From: CAYXRK01 sp964467615
GTDB taxonomy: Bacteria > Hydrogenedentota > Hydrogenedentia > Hydrogenedentales > GCA-2746185
Assembly: GCA_964467615.1 (NCBI GenBank)
Contig: CAYXRK010000158.1
Span: forward strand, 1 to 11,300
Direction of reading: 5' to 3'
DNA: 11,300 bases
Position numbers and translations under genes: made by a program
Part shown: positions 1 through 6,725 of the stretch, piece after piece
Numbering within the stretch: the stretch's first letter is position 1
Layout: each line of letters begins with the position of its first letter
Notes under the pieces: generated by a model
What the model saw: the letters and a program-made list of their open reading frames with translations, nothing else
What the model was told of the DNA's origin: nothing
Database searches by the model: none

Positions 1-213
1 GGTCGGTTCCACGCCCACTTCGATTTCGCGCCGCCCGTTGCGAATCGTCTGTCGCGCCAGCCCCGTAGCGGCCGACACCACGGAGTCACCCCCGTAACCG
101 ATCGCGCGCGACTCCGCGGCCGCCCACCAACGCCGTCCCCGCTCATCAAGCGCGGGGGACACCGCCGCATATTTCTCAACAAGGATCGCTTCCATCTCAA
201 GATCTCGTTTCAT
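1..213 (-). CDS. ISAzo13-like transposase, N-terminal part (runs off left edge)
   Basis: The minus strand reads an uninterrupted frame of 71 codons from an ATG at 213 to the left edge. The product starts MKRDLEMEAILVEKY and continues with a segment containing DERGRRWWAAAESRAIGYGG, then a helix-turn-helix-like stretch with SVVSAATGLARQTIRNGRREI. This order of a Leu/Glu-rich start, an LDER-RR-WAAAE-A-GYGG block and an S/A-ATGL-R-TIR-G-RE block is what I know from the N-terminal DNA-binding region of ISAzo13-family transposases. An in-frame TGA at 228-226 upstream supports the ATG at 213; no clear Shine-Dalgarno precedes it. The catalytic DDE core would lie beyond the window. The gene lies in the same direction as, and 19 bases after, the transglutaminase gene. 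I could not recognise terminal inverted repeats, so it may be an active element or a remnant. Confidence 0.75.
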   Translation of the reverse strand, partial: MKRDLEMEAILVEKYAAVSPALDERGRRWWAAAESRAIGYGGDSVVSAATGLARQTIRNGRREIEVGVEPT

Positions 214-225
214 GCGAACATGAAA
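208..225 (-). promoter_or_regulatory. Perfect hairpin enclosing the transposase start codon
   Basis: The sequence TTTCATG-CGAA-CATGAAA (plus strand) is a perfect 7-bp inverted repeat around a 4-base loop. Read on the minus strand the loop is TTCG. The ATG start of the transposase (213-211) lies in the 3' arm of the RNA hairpin. It sits 7 bases beyond the stop codon of the transglutaminase gene, so RNA reading through from that gene would carry it. It could reduce translation of the transposase from read-through transcripts, as is known for hairpins in some IS elements such as IS10. It could also stabilise the transglutaminase mRNA end. No T-tract follows, so it is not a standard intrinsic terminator. 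The role is inferred. Confidence 0.4.
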
Positions 226-232
226 TCACATC

Positions 233-1264
233 TCACACTGACTTGGCAAGTTTATTTTGAAGCAATGCCTTAGTTCCGAGGTCGCGGAAGTACACCGCCT
301 CCGTAACTTCCTCGTACGGTTTGCCGTCAATTTCGACGTACGGGTGGATGAAGACGTTCAGCGGCGGGCCTTGCTGAGGCGGGGTGAGAACGACGTCGCG
401 GCCATGCGTGAATTTGAGCAGGTCCTGGCTTTGCGAACCGAAGTTGTATTCGCGAATTTCGGGGTGCTTGTCGGCCTCCGATGCGTCGATTGGAATCCAC
501 CCGACGCCTTCGACGTGAAAGCGCGCCCAGCAGTGGTACGAAGGGATCTTTCCTTCGCTGGTTTTCAGCCGAATCGGATATCCAAACTCGTGGTCGGCGG
601 GAATGCCCTGGTTGCGGCACAGGGCAAGAAAGGTCGAGTGGTAGTCGGTGCAGTCGCCCGTCTTCGAGTCGCAGGCCCAGCGCACGTCGCCCGTTCCGGC
701 GCCCGGCGCCTTCCAGTTGTATGTGAACTCGGTGATGAGCCAATCGTAAATGCGGCGCGCGGCGACGATGGGCGCGGCGTCCTTGAGATATAGATTCTCG
801 GCGGTCGCATTAATAGGGTCGATGTTGATCGGAATGAGACGGTTCGGTTCGAGATACTTGGCAAACTTGCCGGTAACTTTGGGAGTGGGGGAGAGGTCCT
901 TGGCTTGCTGCACGACAATCTCGGTGCGGTGGATTTCGAAGGCGATTTCCGCGCCGATTGCGCCGTCATGCAGGTCATCGTCGAACGGCGCTTCGAAGCG
1001 CTTGTGCCAAATCTTGTTGCCGTGGCCGCGTTCGGTGGCAATGGCGCCGCCCTCGGGATAGTTGACGGTGACTTTTGAAACAGTCTGACCGTCGGTATCT
1101 TGCGCGACCGGCAGCCAAAGGTCGATCACCTTCGCATCTTCGGGGATCGTTGGGACCGTTGCGGTGTAGGTCAGTTGGACGTCCCGATGACCCAATGGGT
1201 CGCCGCCCGCCGCTGCACTCGCAAGTAACACCGAAGTACACAAACACAAGATTGGTTTCACCAT
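233..1264 (-). CDS. Secreted transglutaminase-like (Cys-His-Asp) domain protein
   Basis: The 343-residue product begins with a Sec-type signal peptide (VKPILCLCTSVLLASAAAGG, about residues 2-21). A beta-rich region (about 28-150) follows, then a transglutaminase-like core with the three expected residues. Cys205 lies in KTGDCTDYHSTFLALCRNQG, His244 in SYHCWARFHVEG and Asp260 in VGWIPIDASEAD. Family knowledge: bacterial members of this papain-like fold are often proteases, amidases or protein cross-linkers in the periplasm or outside the cell; the substrate here cannot be told. The ATG at 1264 has GGGAG 10 bases upstream. It is divergent from the permease gene. The last codons (about 262-236) are AT-rich compared with the body of the gene and lie just before the transposase gene, so the C-terminal tail may be altered by the insertion. 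Domain call sure, function open. Confidence 0.85.
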   Translation of the reverse strand: MVKPILCLCTSVLLASAAAGGDPLGHRDVQLTYTATVPTIPEDAKVIDLWLPVAQDTDGQTVSKVTVNYPEGGAIATERGHGNKIWHKRFEAPFDDDLHDGAIGAEIAFEIHRTEIVVQQAKDLSPTPKVTGKFAKYLEPNRLIPINIDPINATAENLYLKDAAPIVAARRIYDWLITEFTYNWKAPGAGTGDVRWACDSKTGDCTDYHSTFLALCRNQGIPADHEFGYPIRLKTSEGKIPSYHCWARFHVEGVGWIPIDASEADKHPEIREYNFGSQSQDLLKFTHGRDVVLTPPQQGPPLNVFIHPYVEIDGKPYEEVTEAVYFRDLGTKALLQNKLAKSV

Positions 1265-1299
1265 CGCCGCCGCGCTCCCATGATCGGTTCCAACTGATG

Positions 1300-1329
1300 A
1301 TAGTAGACTTGCGGCGGTTTACAGTCCAA
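1300..1329 (-). promoter_or_regulatory. Possible promoter of the transglutaminase gene
   Basis: On the minus strand a TTGGAC (1329-1324) and a TACTAT (1305-1300) are separated by 18 bases. A transcript would start roughly 30 bases before the ATG at 1264. Both boxes are imperfect, and promoter consensus in this lineage is unknown to me, so this is a weak proposal. Confidence 0.3.
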
Positions 1330-1353
1330 TCAACTGTACAGGCGATCATTTTC

Positions 1354-2913
1354 GTGAATATTGGCGCGACAATACGCGGGTTCGTGGCGGCGAACGCTCT
1401 GCTCGACAACGAGCTACGCCGAATGGGCAAGCGCCGGCAGACCTATAGCGGACGGCTCGGGCCGCTCCTAATGGTTCTGGGAATCTTCATGTTTGAGTTC
1501 ATCGTTGAGCTCTATCCGGGGTTGGAACTGACGGCACTGCAAATCTCGCCGGACGGACTCAGCGTTCTGCAACTGACGCGGGGCTGTGCGTTTTTCGGTT
1601 TCGTAATCCTGGGCATAGGCGCGTTCGCCGGCGCCCCGGTACTCGCGGCAAGTGCGTACACGCAAGAGAAGAATGATCGGATACTGCCGATTCTGTTGAT
1701 GGCCGACCTCGACGGATGGGGACTCGTTCGCGCCAAATTCGTCACGCTCTGGTTGCAACTACTGATGACGGAGCTGACCGCGGCCCCATTGCTCGTGCTG
1801 GGCGTATACCTCGGCGCGTTCTCGGCGTCGGAAACGCTCGGCCTGGCCGCTGTCATCCTCGCGGGAGGCACGCTGGCCTGCGCAATGGGTTCGTGCGCGT
1901 CGCTCTATTTTGATCGATCGAGTCTCGCGGGCGGCGTAACGATTATCGGACTTGTTCTGATGTACGTGTTGATTGCGGCGATTCTGCGGGTGGCGCTGGG
2001 CCTTGGTTTCAGCGTCAACGACCTCATGGTCTGGCGACGCCCTGCCGTTTCAATCCCGGTCGCGTTAGCGCCTATCTTGCCTCTCTTGTGGCTAGCGCGC
2101 CGCCTTCTCTACTCACGGGCTTACGGCGCGGCGGGGACGAAACGCACATCGGCGAGAACGATGCGGCGCAGACGGCGCTACGGAAACCGGCGGGCGCTCG
2201 CGGCCCTGGCTGCGTCCTGTCTGGGCGGCACCGGGTTCGGGGGCGGCGTCCCCGCTCTTCGATGGCTGGCCTACGCAGGAGTCTTGGTGATCAGCATCAT
2301 TCCCTATCTGGGGTGGCTGTTCATCATCGTGCTTGTGTTTCGCGAGATCATCATTTCGATGGAGCGGCTCCGGCGTGAAGGAGTGCTCGACGACTTGGTC
2401 CTCGTGCCGCATGCCAACGGCCCGCTGGGGCTGGCATTGTGGGTAGGTCAACTTAGACTCGCAGCGCCTTTCGGAATCTTGACGATGGCCGGCGTCGGAT
2501 GGGCCCTCGCGCAACAATACCACGCTTCCTATGCCGTGGCGGCGCTTCCCTTGATCGCCGTCCACTTCCTAGCAGGGACTGCGGTGGCCTGTTACTTCGG
2601 TACGTTCAATGTTCGGCTGGGCGGGGTCGGCGGCTACCTCTACGCCGCGTATTGGACGTTGACCTGCATAGTGCCGTTGTGGTTGCTGGGCCGCGAAGGG
2701 CCCGAGTCGCTGGGATTTTTCATGATGGGAACACCACGAGATATCACGCCAATGAATGTGGCGTGGTATCTCGGCGGTTGGAGATGGACTTGTGTCTATA
2801 TCGCGATCAATGTACTTCCAACGGCTGCGCTTTGCGTTTGGGCTGTTCGTGCGTTCGGTAACCGTCTCAGGAACGACGCAGTGCTCACGGTGCTTCGCGC
2901 GAAGGGCCGGTAG
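1354..2913 (+). CDS. ABC-2-type transporter permease, apparent tandem fusion of two halves
   Basis: A highly hydrophobic protein of 519 residues from the proposed GTG start, with about 11-12 membrane segments. The first half has segments near residues 37-55, 79-101, 129-156, 160-186, 194-216 and 232-252. Between its second and third segments lies AYTQEKNDRILPILLMADL (101-119), which matches the EKE-R-TL-LLL-TPL type cytoplasmic motif of ABC-2 permeases. An Arg-rich linker (262-280) follows. The second half has segments near 304-329, 369-387, 392-415, 428-446 and 479-501, with a related motif RLRREGVLDDLVLVP (338-352). The role is presumably ATP-driven export of an unknown substrate, but no ATPase gene is in the window. 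The frame stays open upstream to 1075, but that part overlaps the divergent gene. GTG 1354 has AGGCGA 8 bases upstream; ATG 1297 and GTG 1384 are alternatives. Family fairly sure, substrate unknown. Confidence 0.72.
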   Translation: MNIGATIRGFVAANALLDNELRRMGKRRQTYSGRLGPLLMVLGIFMFEFIVELYPGLELTALQISPDGLSVLQLTRGCAFFGFVILGIGAFAGAPVLAASAYTQEKNDRILPILLMADLDGWGLVRAKFVTLWLQLLMTELTAAPLLVLGVYLGAFSASETLGLAAVILAGGTLACAMGSCASLYFDRSSLAGGVTIIGLVLMYVLIAAILRVALGLGFSVNDLMVWRRPAVSIPVALAPILPLLWLARRLLYSRAYGAAGTKRTSARTMRRRRRYGNRRALAALAASCLGGTGFGGGVPALRWLAYAGVLVISIIPYLGWLFIIVLVFREIIISMERLRREGVLDDLVLVPHANGPLGLALWVGQLRLAAPFGILTMAGVGWALAQQYHASYAVAALPLIAVHFLAGTAVACYFGTFNVRLGGVGGYLYAAYWTLTCIVPLWLLGREGPESLGFFMMGTPRDITPMNVAWYLGGWRWTCVYIAINVLPTAALCVWAVRAFGNRLRNDAVLTVLRAKGR

Positions 2914-2924
2914 GCGGCGATGGT

Positions 2925-4967
2925 TTACAGCCGGAGTCGAGGGGTTTCGGGGATATGGGTCGTTGGCAGCGCGGCACGTAACTCCTCGTACCAACGCTTC
3001 GCATCCGTCTGCGCCATGGCGATGAGGGAGACATCGGCGATGAGCGAGGGATCGAAGTCGCCGTCGAGGCCGCTTTGACGGATTCCGAAGAACTCGCCGG
3101 GACCGCGTATTGCGAGGTCCGCCTCGGCAATCTCGAACCCGTTCGACGTGCTGCACATGGTGTCGATTCGTTCCCGGCCGGCGTCGGTCGCCGGTTCGCC
3201 GAGCAGATAGCAGAACGATTGCTGGCTGCCTCGCCCGACCCGGCCCCGCAGTTGATGCAATTGAGTCAAACCGAATTCACCGGCATTGTCGATGATCATG
3301 ATCGTGGCGCTCGGCACGTCGACGCCGACTTCGATGACGGTTGTCGCGAACAACACTCGCGTATCGCCAGTTTTGAACGAGCGCATCGCTGCGTCCTTCT
3401 CGGCGGACGACATCCGCCCATGAATGAGCCCAAGCGCGATGCCGCGAAGCGGTCCTGACGAGAGCGCTTGGTATCGGGCGTGGACCGAATTGGCGTCCCG
3501 TGATTCGCTGTCCTCGATCAGAGGAGAAACGAAGTAGCACTGTGCATCCTGGACTATCCGCTCGCGAAGCGCAGCAAACAATGCCGCCTCGCCGTCCGGC
3601 GCCACGTGCTCAGTCGCGATGGGCATGCGACCTGGCGGCAGTTCGTCCACGACGCTGATGTCCATCCCGCCGTAAACCGTCATCGCGAGTGATCGAGGAA
3701 TTGGGGTCGCTGAAAGGTGCAGCACATCCGGATAGCGGCCTTTGGCGGCAAGCCGTTCCCGCTGGCCCACGCCGAAACGATGTTGTTCATCTACGACGAC
3801 CAAACCAAGATTTTCAAACTTTGTGGCATCTTGGAAGAGCGCGTGCGTACCGACTACGACCTGTGACTCGCCTGATTTCGCCTCCGCGCGCGCGGATCTA
3901 CCCGACGCCGCCGTGACGAGGCCTACGCGAATTCCGAGCGGCTGCAACCAATCACGAAAATTGAAGTAGTGTTGCTCGGCGAGGATTTCTGTTGGCGCAA
4001 GGATCGCCGTTTGATACCCGCCGTCCGCAGAGGCTATTGCCGCATGCGCCGCGACAAGCGTCTTTCCGCAGCCGACGTCGCCCTGAACGAGTCGCGCCAT
4101 CGGAGTGGGGGAGGTCATGTCGTCGAGCACCTCGCAGACCACGCGCCGCTGCGCCGCGGTCAGATCAAAGGCTAGCGATGATTGAAAACGCGAGAGCAGC
4201 GGCCCGTTCGTCTGATGAGCGCATCCGGCAGTGTCCGTCCGAGCGTTGCGTTCGCCAAGTACCGCTACCTGCAGCGAGAGAACCCGTTCGTAGACCAGAC
4301 GCCGCCGCGCTCGGCGGGCGCGTTCGAGGTCCTTGGGGAAGTGGACGTCCTGCATGGCATCGCGAAGTCCCGGCAAGTCACGTTCGCACAACAGTTCGGA
4401 AGGCAGGGGGTCCGCGAGGGTATCGCCGACAGAATCCAGCGCCAAACTGATCCACGCGCGCAGCATCCGTTGTGTGATGCCTTCGGTCAGAGGATAGATA
4501 GGCGTCAGATCGTCGCGTTCCTGTGGTGTTGCAGTTTCATCCAGACACTCGAATTCCGGGTTCTGCAGGACCAGACCGTTGTACGAGACCACCCGGCCTG
4601 TGAGGAGCGCGCGAACTCCGGGGCCGAACCGTTTGGCGAGATACGGCTGGCCGAACCAGACGGCCCGCACTTTTCCGGTGTCGTCGGAAAACGTGACTTC
4701 AGTTCTCCCGCCACGAAAGCGCACCGCCCGCGATGACACACACGTCCCCAATATCGTCTGTGTTTCACCGGCGACCAGCGTGCCGATCGAGGAAATGGTC
4801 CGCGAGTCCACATAACGGCGCGGCAAATGGCGAAGTAGGTCGCCGACGGATTCGATTCCGATGGTCGCTAATTGTGCTGCGCGCTTCGGCCCGACGCCCG
4901 GCAGGCGCGAGACCAGGGCGTCGAACGTAACCGCAGATTGGATTCGCGATGTAGACCCCGAAGACAC
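2925..4967 (-). CDS. recG: ATP-dependent DNA helicase RecG
   Basis: The product is 680 residues, close to the usual RecG length. RecG remodels stalled replication forks and branch-migrates Holliday and D-loop junctions in the cytoplasm. Visible elements in order: an N-terminal helix-hairpin-helix-like segment SRLPGVGPKRAAQL (20-33); the OB-fold wedge domain (about 60-160); Walker A GDVGCGKT (296-303); APTEILAEQH (324-333); the DEQH Walker B box (393-396) within VVDEQHRFGVGQRERL; motif III SATPIPRS (419-426); FATTVIEVGVDVP (540-552); motif VI QLRGRVGRG (572-580); and the C-terminal RGPGEFFGIRQSG (621-633), matching the RecG TRG-type motif. All key residues are present. The start is a GTG at 4967 with a strong purine-rich GGAGGGGGGAG ending 3 bases before it. 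It converges on the permease gene (11 bases between stops) and diverges from the exosortase operon. Confidence 0.97.
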   Translation of the reverse strand: MSSGSTSRIQSAVTFDALVSRLPGVGPKRAAQLATIGIESVGDLLRHLPRRYVDSRTISSIGTLVAGETQTILGTCVSSRAVRFRGGRTEVTFSDDTGKVRAVWFGQPYLAKRFGPGVRALLTGRVVSYNGLVLQNPEFECLDETATPQERDDLTPIYPLTEGITQRMLRAWISLALDSVGDTLADPLPSELLCERDLPGLRDAMQDVHFPKDLERARRARRRLVYERVLSLQVAVLGERNARTDTAGCAHQTNGPLLSRFQSSLAFDLTAAQRRVVCEVLDDMTSPTPMARLVQGDVGCGKTLVAAHAAIASADGGYQTAILAPTEILAEQHYFNFRDWLQPLGIRVGLVTAASGRSARAEAKSGESQVVVGTHALFQDATKFENLGLVVVDEQHRFGVGQRERLAAKGRYPDVLHLSATPIPRSLAMTVYGGMDISVVDELPPGRMPIATEHVAPDGEAALFAALRERIVQDAQCYFVSPLIEDSESRDANSVHARYQALSSGPLRGIALGLIHGRMSSAEKDAAMRSFKTGDTRVLFATTVIEVGVDVPSATIMIIDNAGEFGLTQLHQLRGRVGRGSQQSFCYLLGEPATDAGRERIDTMCSTSNGFEIAEADLAIRGPGEFFGIRQSGLDGDFDPSLIADVSLIAMAQTDAKRWYEELRAALPTTHIPETPRLRL

Positions 4968-4985
4968 AGACTCCCCCCTCCGCCC

Positions 4986-5014
4986 ACTCTAGCGCGGACC
5001 GTGCCGTGTCTCAA
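4986..5014 (-). promoter_or_regulatory. Probable recG promoter
   Basis: On the minus strand TTGAGA (5014-5009) and TAGAGT (4991-4986) are separated by exactly 17 bases. They match the sigma-70-type consensus at 5 of 6 and 4 of 6 positions. Transcription would begin near 4979, leaving a very short leader that still contains the GGGGGAG ribosome site before the GTG at 4967. Seen by eye only. Confidence 0.45.
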
Positions 5015-5044
5015 TTCCATAGGTTCCGGCTGTCTTTACCCGTG

Positions 5045-5073
5045 TTTCGAGCGATGGTATCCTCATGTATATT
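5045..5073 (+). promoter_or_regulatory. Possible promoter of the exosortase operon
   Basis: TTTCGA (5045-5050) and TATATT (5068-5073) are spaced by 17 bases on the plus strand. The -10 box matches consensus at 5 of 6 positions, while the -35 box is weak (3 of 6). The leader to the ATG at 5124 would be about 45 bases. It lies 30 bases beyond the divergent recG promoter, so the two could influence each other. Confidence 0.35.
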
Positions 5074-5123
5074 GCCTCGCTGATTCCGCTCCAACCTCGT
5101 CCGACTATCCGCACCTACCTCGA

Positions 5124-6083
5124 ATGTCATCTGTAGAAAACTCAATGCGGCACGAACTGCGTCAATCCCGGCGAGGCGGCCGCCGTCCGGCGATCCGCTT
5201 CGTGGTCCTGTTTGTGGTCTGCGTGCTCGCGTTACTCTTGGGTTATCGTTACGCGATTAACACCGAAGCGAACATGTGGTACCTGTTTCAAGTCGCCAAT
5301 CACACATCGGTGATCCTCGACGTCGCTGGCGAGACGAGCGAGGTGCAACCGTCGAGGCGCGCGGAGAACGCTGCGGCCATTCGGGCGCAACTCGCGGAGT
5401 GGAGGCGGCACGGCGCGCATGCCGCGACTAACGCCTCTGCCCCGCAAACAACCCCCGATGGGTCCCCTACGGAGGCCACGCTTCTTTCCCCGTACGAGCG
5501 TTGGCTCCATACAGCGTATCTAGCATTGAGCAACGACAAATCACTCGCTGAAATGGGCCCTACCGTGAAGTTCACCGCGGGTCCAGGCTTGGATCGCCAG
5601 ATCGAGGAGGCCAAACAGACCTGGCTCGATTCGCTCCGAATGCCGCCGGATTCACCGGAGCGGAAAGAGCTTGAACGGAAGTCATTGCAGAAGATGCGCG
5701 AACTCGACCAACGCCGCGCGGCGCTTCCGAGCGGCGAACGAAATATGTTTGAGCGCTTCGATCGCGCCTTCACGTTTATCGTCGTTCCGAGTTGCGGCGC
5801 GATCGAACTCTTCTCCATTTTTATCGCCGCCGTTCTCGCGTTTCCGACGACTTGGGCCCATCGTATCGTCGGGTTAAGTCTCGGTGTTCCGGTCATGTAC
5901 GCACTCAATCTCCTTCGCCTCTCGACGCTCGCCTACATCGGCGCGTACGACCCGACGCCGGGGAAAAAGTGGTTCCACTTCTTTCACGAATACGTTTGGC
6001 AGGGCGTGTTCATCGTGTTCGTCGTGGTCGTGTGGCTGTGCTGGATCGAGTTTCTCGTCCAACGGAAACGCCGGCCGGCATGA
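5124..6083 (+). CDS. Exosortase/archaeosortase family protein, exosortase H-like, with extended extracytoplasmic segment
   Basis: Exosortases are membrane-embedded Cys transpeptidases that process C-terminal PEP-CTERM-like sorting tails of secreted proteins. The 319-residue product has a basic N terminus, a first membrane segment (about 24-42), a long polar region (about 43-215), then the catalytic core. Cys224 lies in VPSCGAIELF. Then come AAVLAFP (235-241), Arg265 in ALNLLRLSTLAYIG (260-273), and His288 in WFHFFHEYVWQGVF (283-296), ending with a last membrane segment (about 291-310). This Cys-Arg-His arrangement with LAFP, ALN-LR and H-Y-WQ follows what I recall of exosortase H (XrtH). XrtH is usually under 200 residues, so about 120-140 residues, rich in Glu, Lys and Arg, look inserted before the catalytic Cys. 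Start: ATG 5124 chosen; ATG 5145 is an alternative, and neither has a good ribosome site. The stop overlaps the next start. Family sure, subfamily probable. Confidence 0.82.
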   Translation: MSSVENSMRHELRQSRRGGRRPAIRFVVLFVVCVLALLLGYRYAINTEANMWYLFQVANHTSVILDVAGETSEVQPSRRAENAAAIRAQLAEWRRHGAHAATNASAPQTTPDGSPTEATLLSPYERWLHTAYLALSNDKSLAEMGPTVKFTAGPGLDRQIEEAKQTWLDSLRMPPDSPERKELERKSLQKMRELDQRRAALPSGERNMFERFDRAFTFIVVPSCGAIELFSIFIAAVLAFPTTWAHRIVGLSLGVPVMYALNLLRLSTLAYIGAYDPTPGKKWFHFFHEYVWQGVFIVFVVVVWLCWIEFLVQRKRRPA

Positions 6084-6658
6084 AGCAACGGCCTTCGCCC
6101 GCGCGCGGGATTCTGTTCTTCTTTCTTCGCTTCGCCCTCATCGCGCCCGTCGGCCTGTATATCTGGTGGGCCTATCTGCTGCCCCCCTACGCTTGGCTCG
6201 TGGGCCAAGGCAGTGGAGTGCTCGTCAATCTCCTGCGCGGCGGCCCGGTCCTCGCCATGAAAATCGAAACCGACGAGAACTTCGTGTTGCACGCAAAGTC
6301 GTTCATCACGTTCACCGAGGCCTACCGCATCCGGCAATTCGACGTGGCGTATTTGGTCGATAGTTTTCCCGCGTACATTATCCTCGTGCTGGCCACGAGC
6401 GGCCTGGGCCTCTGGCGGCGGTTGCGCGTCTTGTTCATCGGCAGCACGATAATACTGGCCGGGAACGTCACCTACGTCTCCATTATGTATTTTCAGCATC
6501 ATCCGCCGGGTGCCAACACCTACGCACTCGGGCAGTTCTGGCTGACTCTACCGTTTATCCTGTGGATTGTGCTCGCATATTGGGATAGGCTTGGTCAGTT
6601 CTTCGGAGATGAGGAACCGGTTGCGCCGAGCGTAAATCACACTCGAGGCGTAACCTAA
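6080..6658 (+). CDS. Exosortase-associated membrane protein (XrtH-associated type)
   Basis: The 192-residue product begins at an ATG that overlaps the TGA of the exosortase gene (ATGA at 6080-6083), so translation is probably coupled. It has a basic N terminus and membrane segments near 11-34, 94-110, 115-136 and 150-168. A polar stretch between the first and second segments (about 60-92) contains MKIETDENFVLHAKSFITF. This layout of one segment, an outside beta-like region, then three segments copies the exosortase fold, but there is no Cys at the equivalent place. From memory it resembles the 'exosortase H-associated membrane protein' family, with the FPAYIILVLAT and WRRLRVLFIG blocks most alike. 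Its role is probably to support or present substrate to the sortase in the inner membrane; this is inferred from context. The C-terminal tail (170-192) is polar. Confidence 0.7.
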   Translation: MKQRPSPARGILFFFLRFALIAPVGLYIWWAYLLPPYAWLVGQGSGVLVNLLRGGPVLAMKIETDENFVLHAKSFITFTEAYRIRQFDVAYLVDSFPAYIILVLATSGLGLWRRLRVLFIGSTIILAGNVTYVSIMYFQHHPPGANTYALGQFWLTLPFILWIVLAYWDRLGQFFGDEEPVAPSVNHTRGVT

Positions 6659-6725
6659 GAATCCGCGTTCGGATCGAATCCTATGCGGAACGATAGAAGC
6701 AAAGGGCGGTCGAGTATGCGCGGAC

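Noticed and set aside
1075..1353. Upstream extension of the permease frame.
   Set aside because: It overlaps the divergent transglutaminase gene and reads as Arg/Pro-rich noise with no membrane character, so the real start lies downstream.
2911..2927. Terminator between the convergent permease and recG genes.
   Set aside because: There are only 11 bases between the stops and no stem-loop with a T-tract is seen there.
6661..6674. Small hairpin ATCCG-CGTT-CGGAT just after the exosortase partner gene.
   Set aside because: A 5-bp stem without a following T-tract is expected by chance in this composition.
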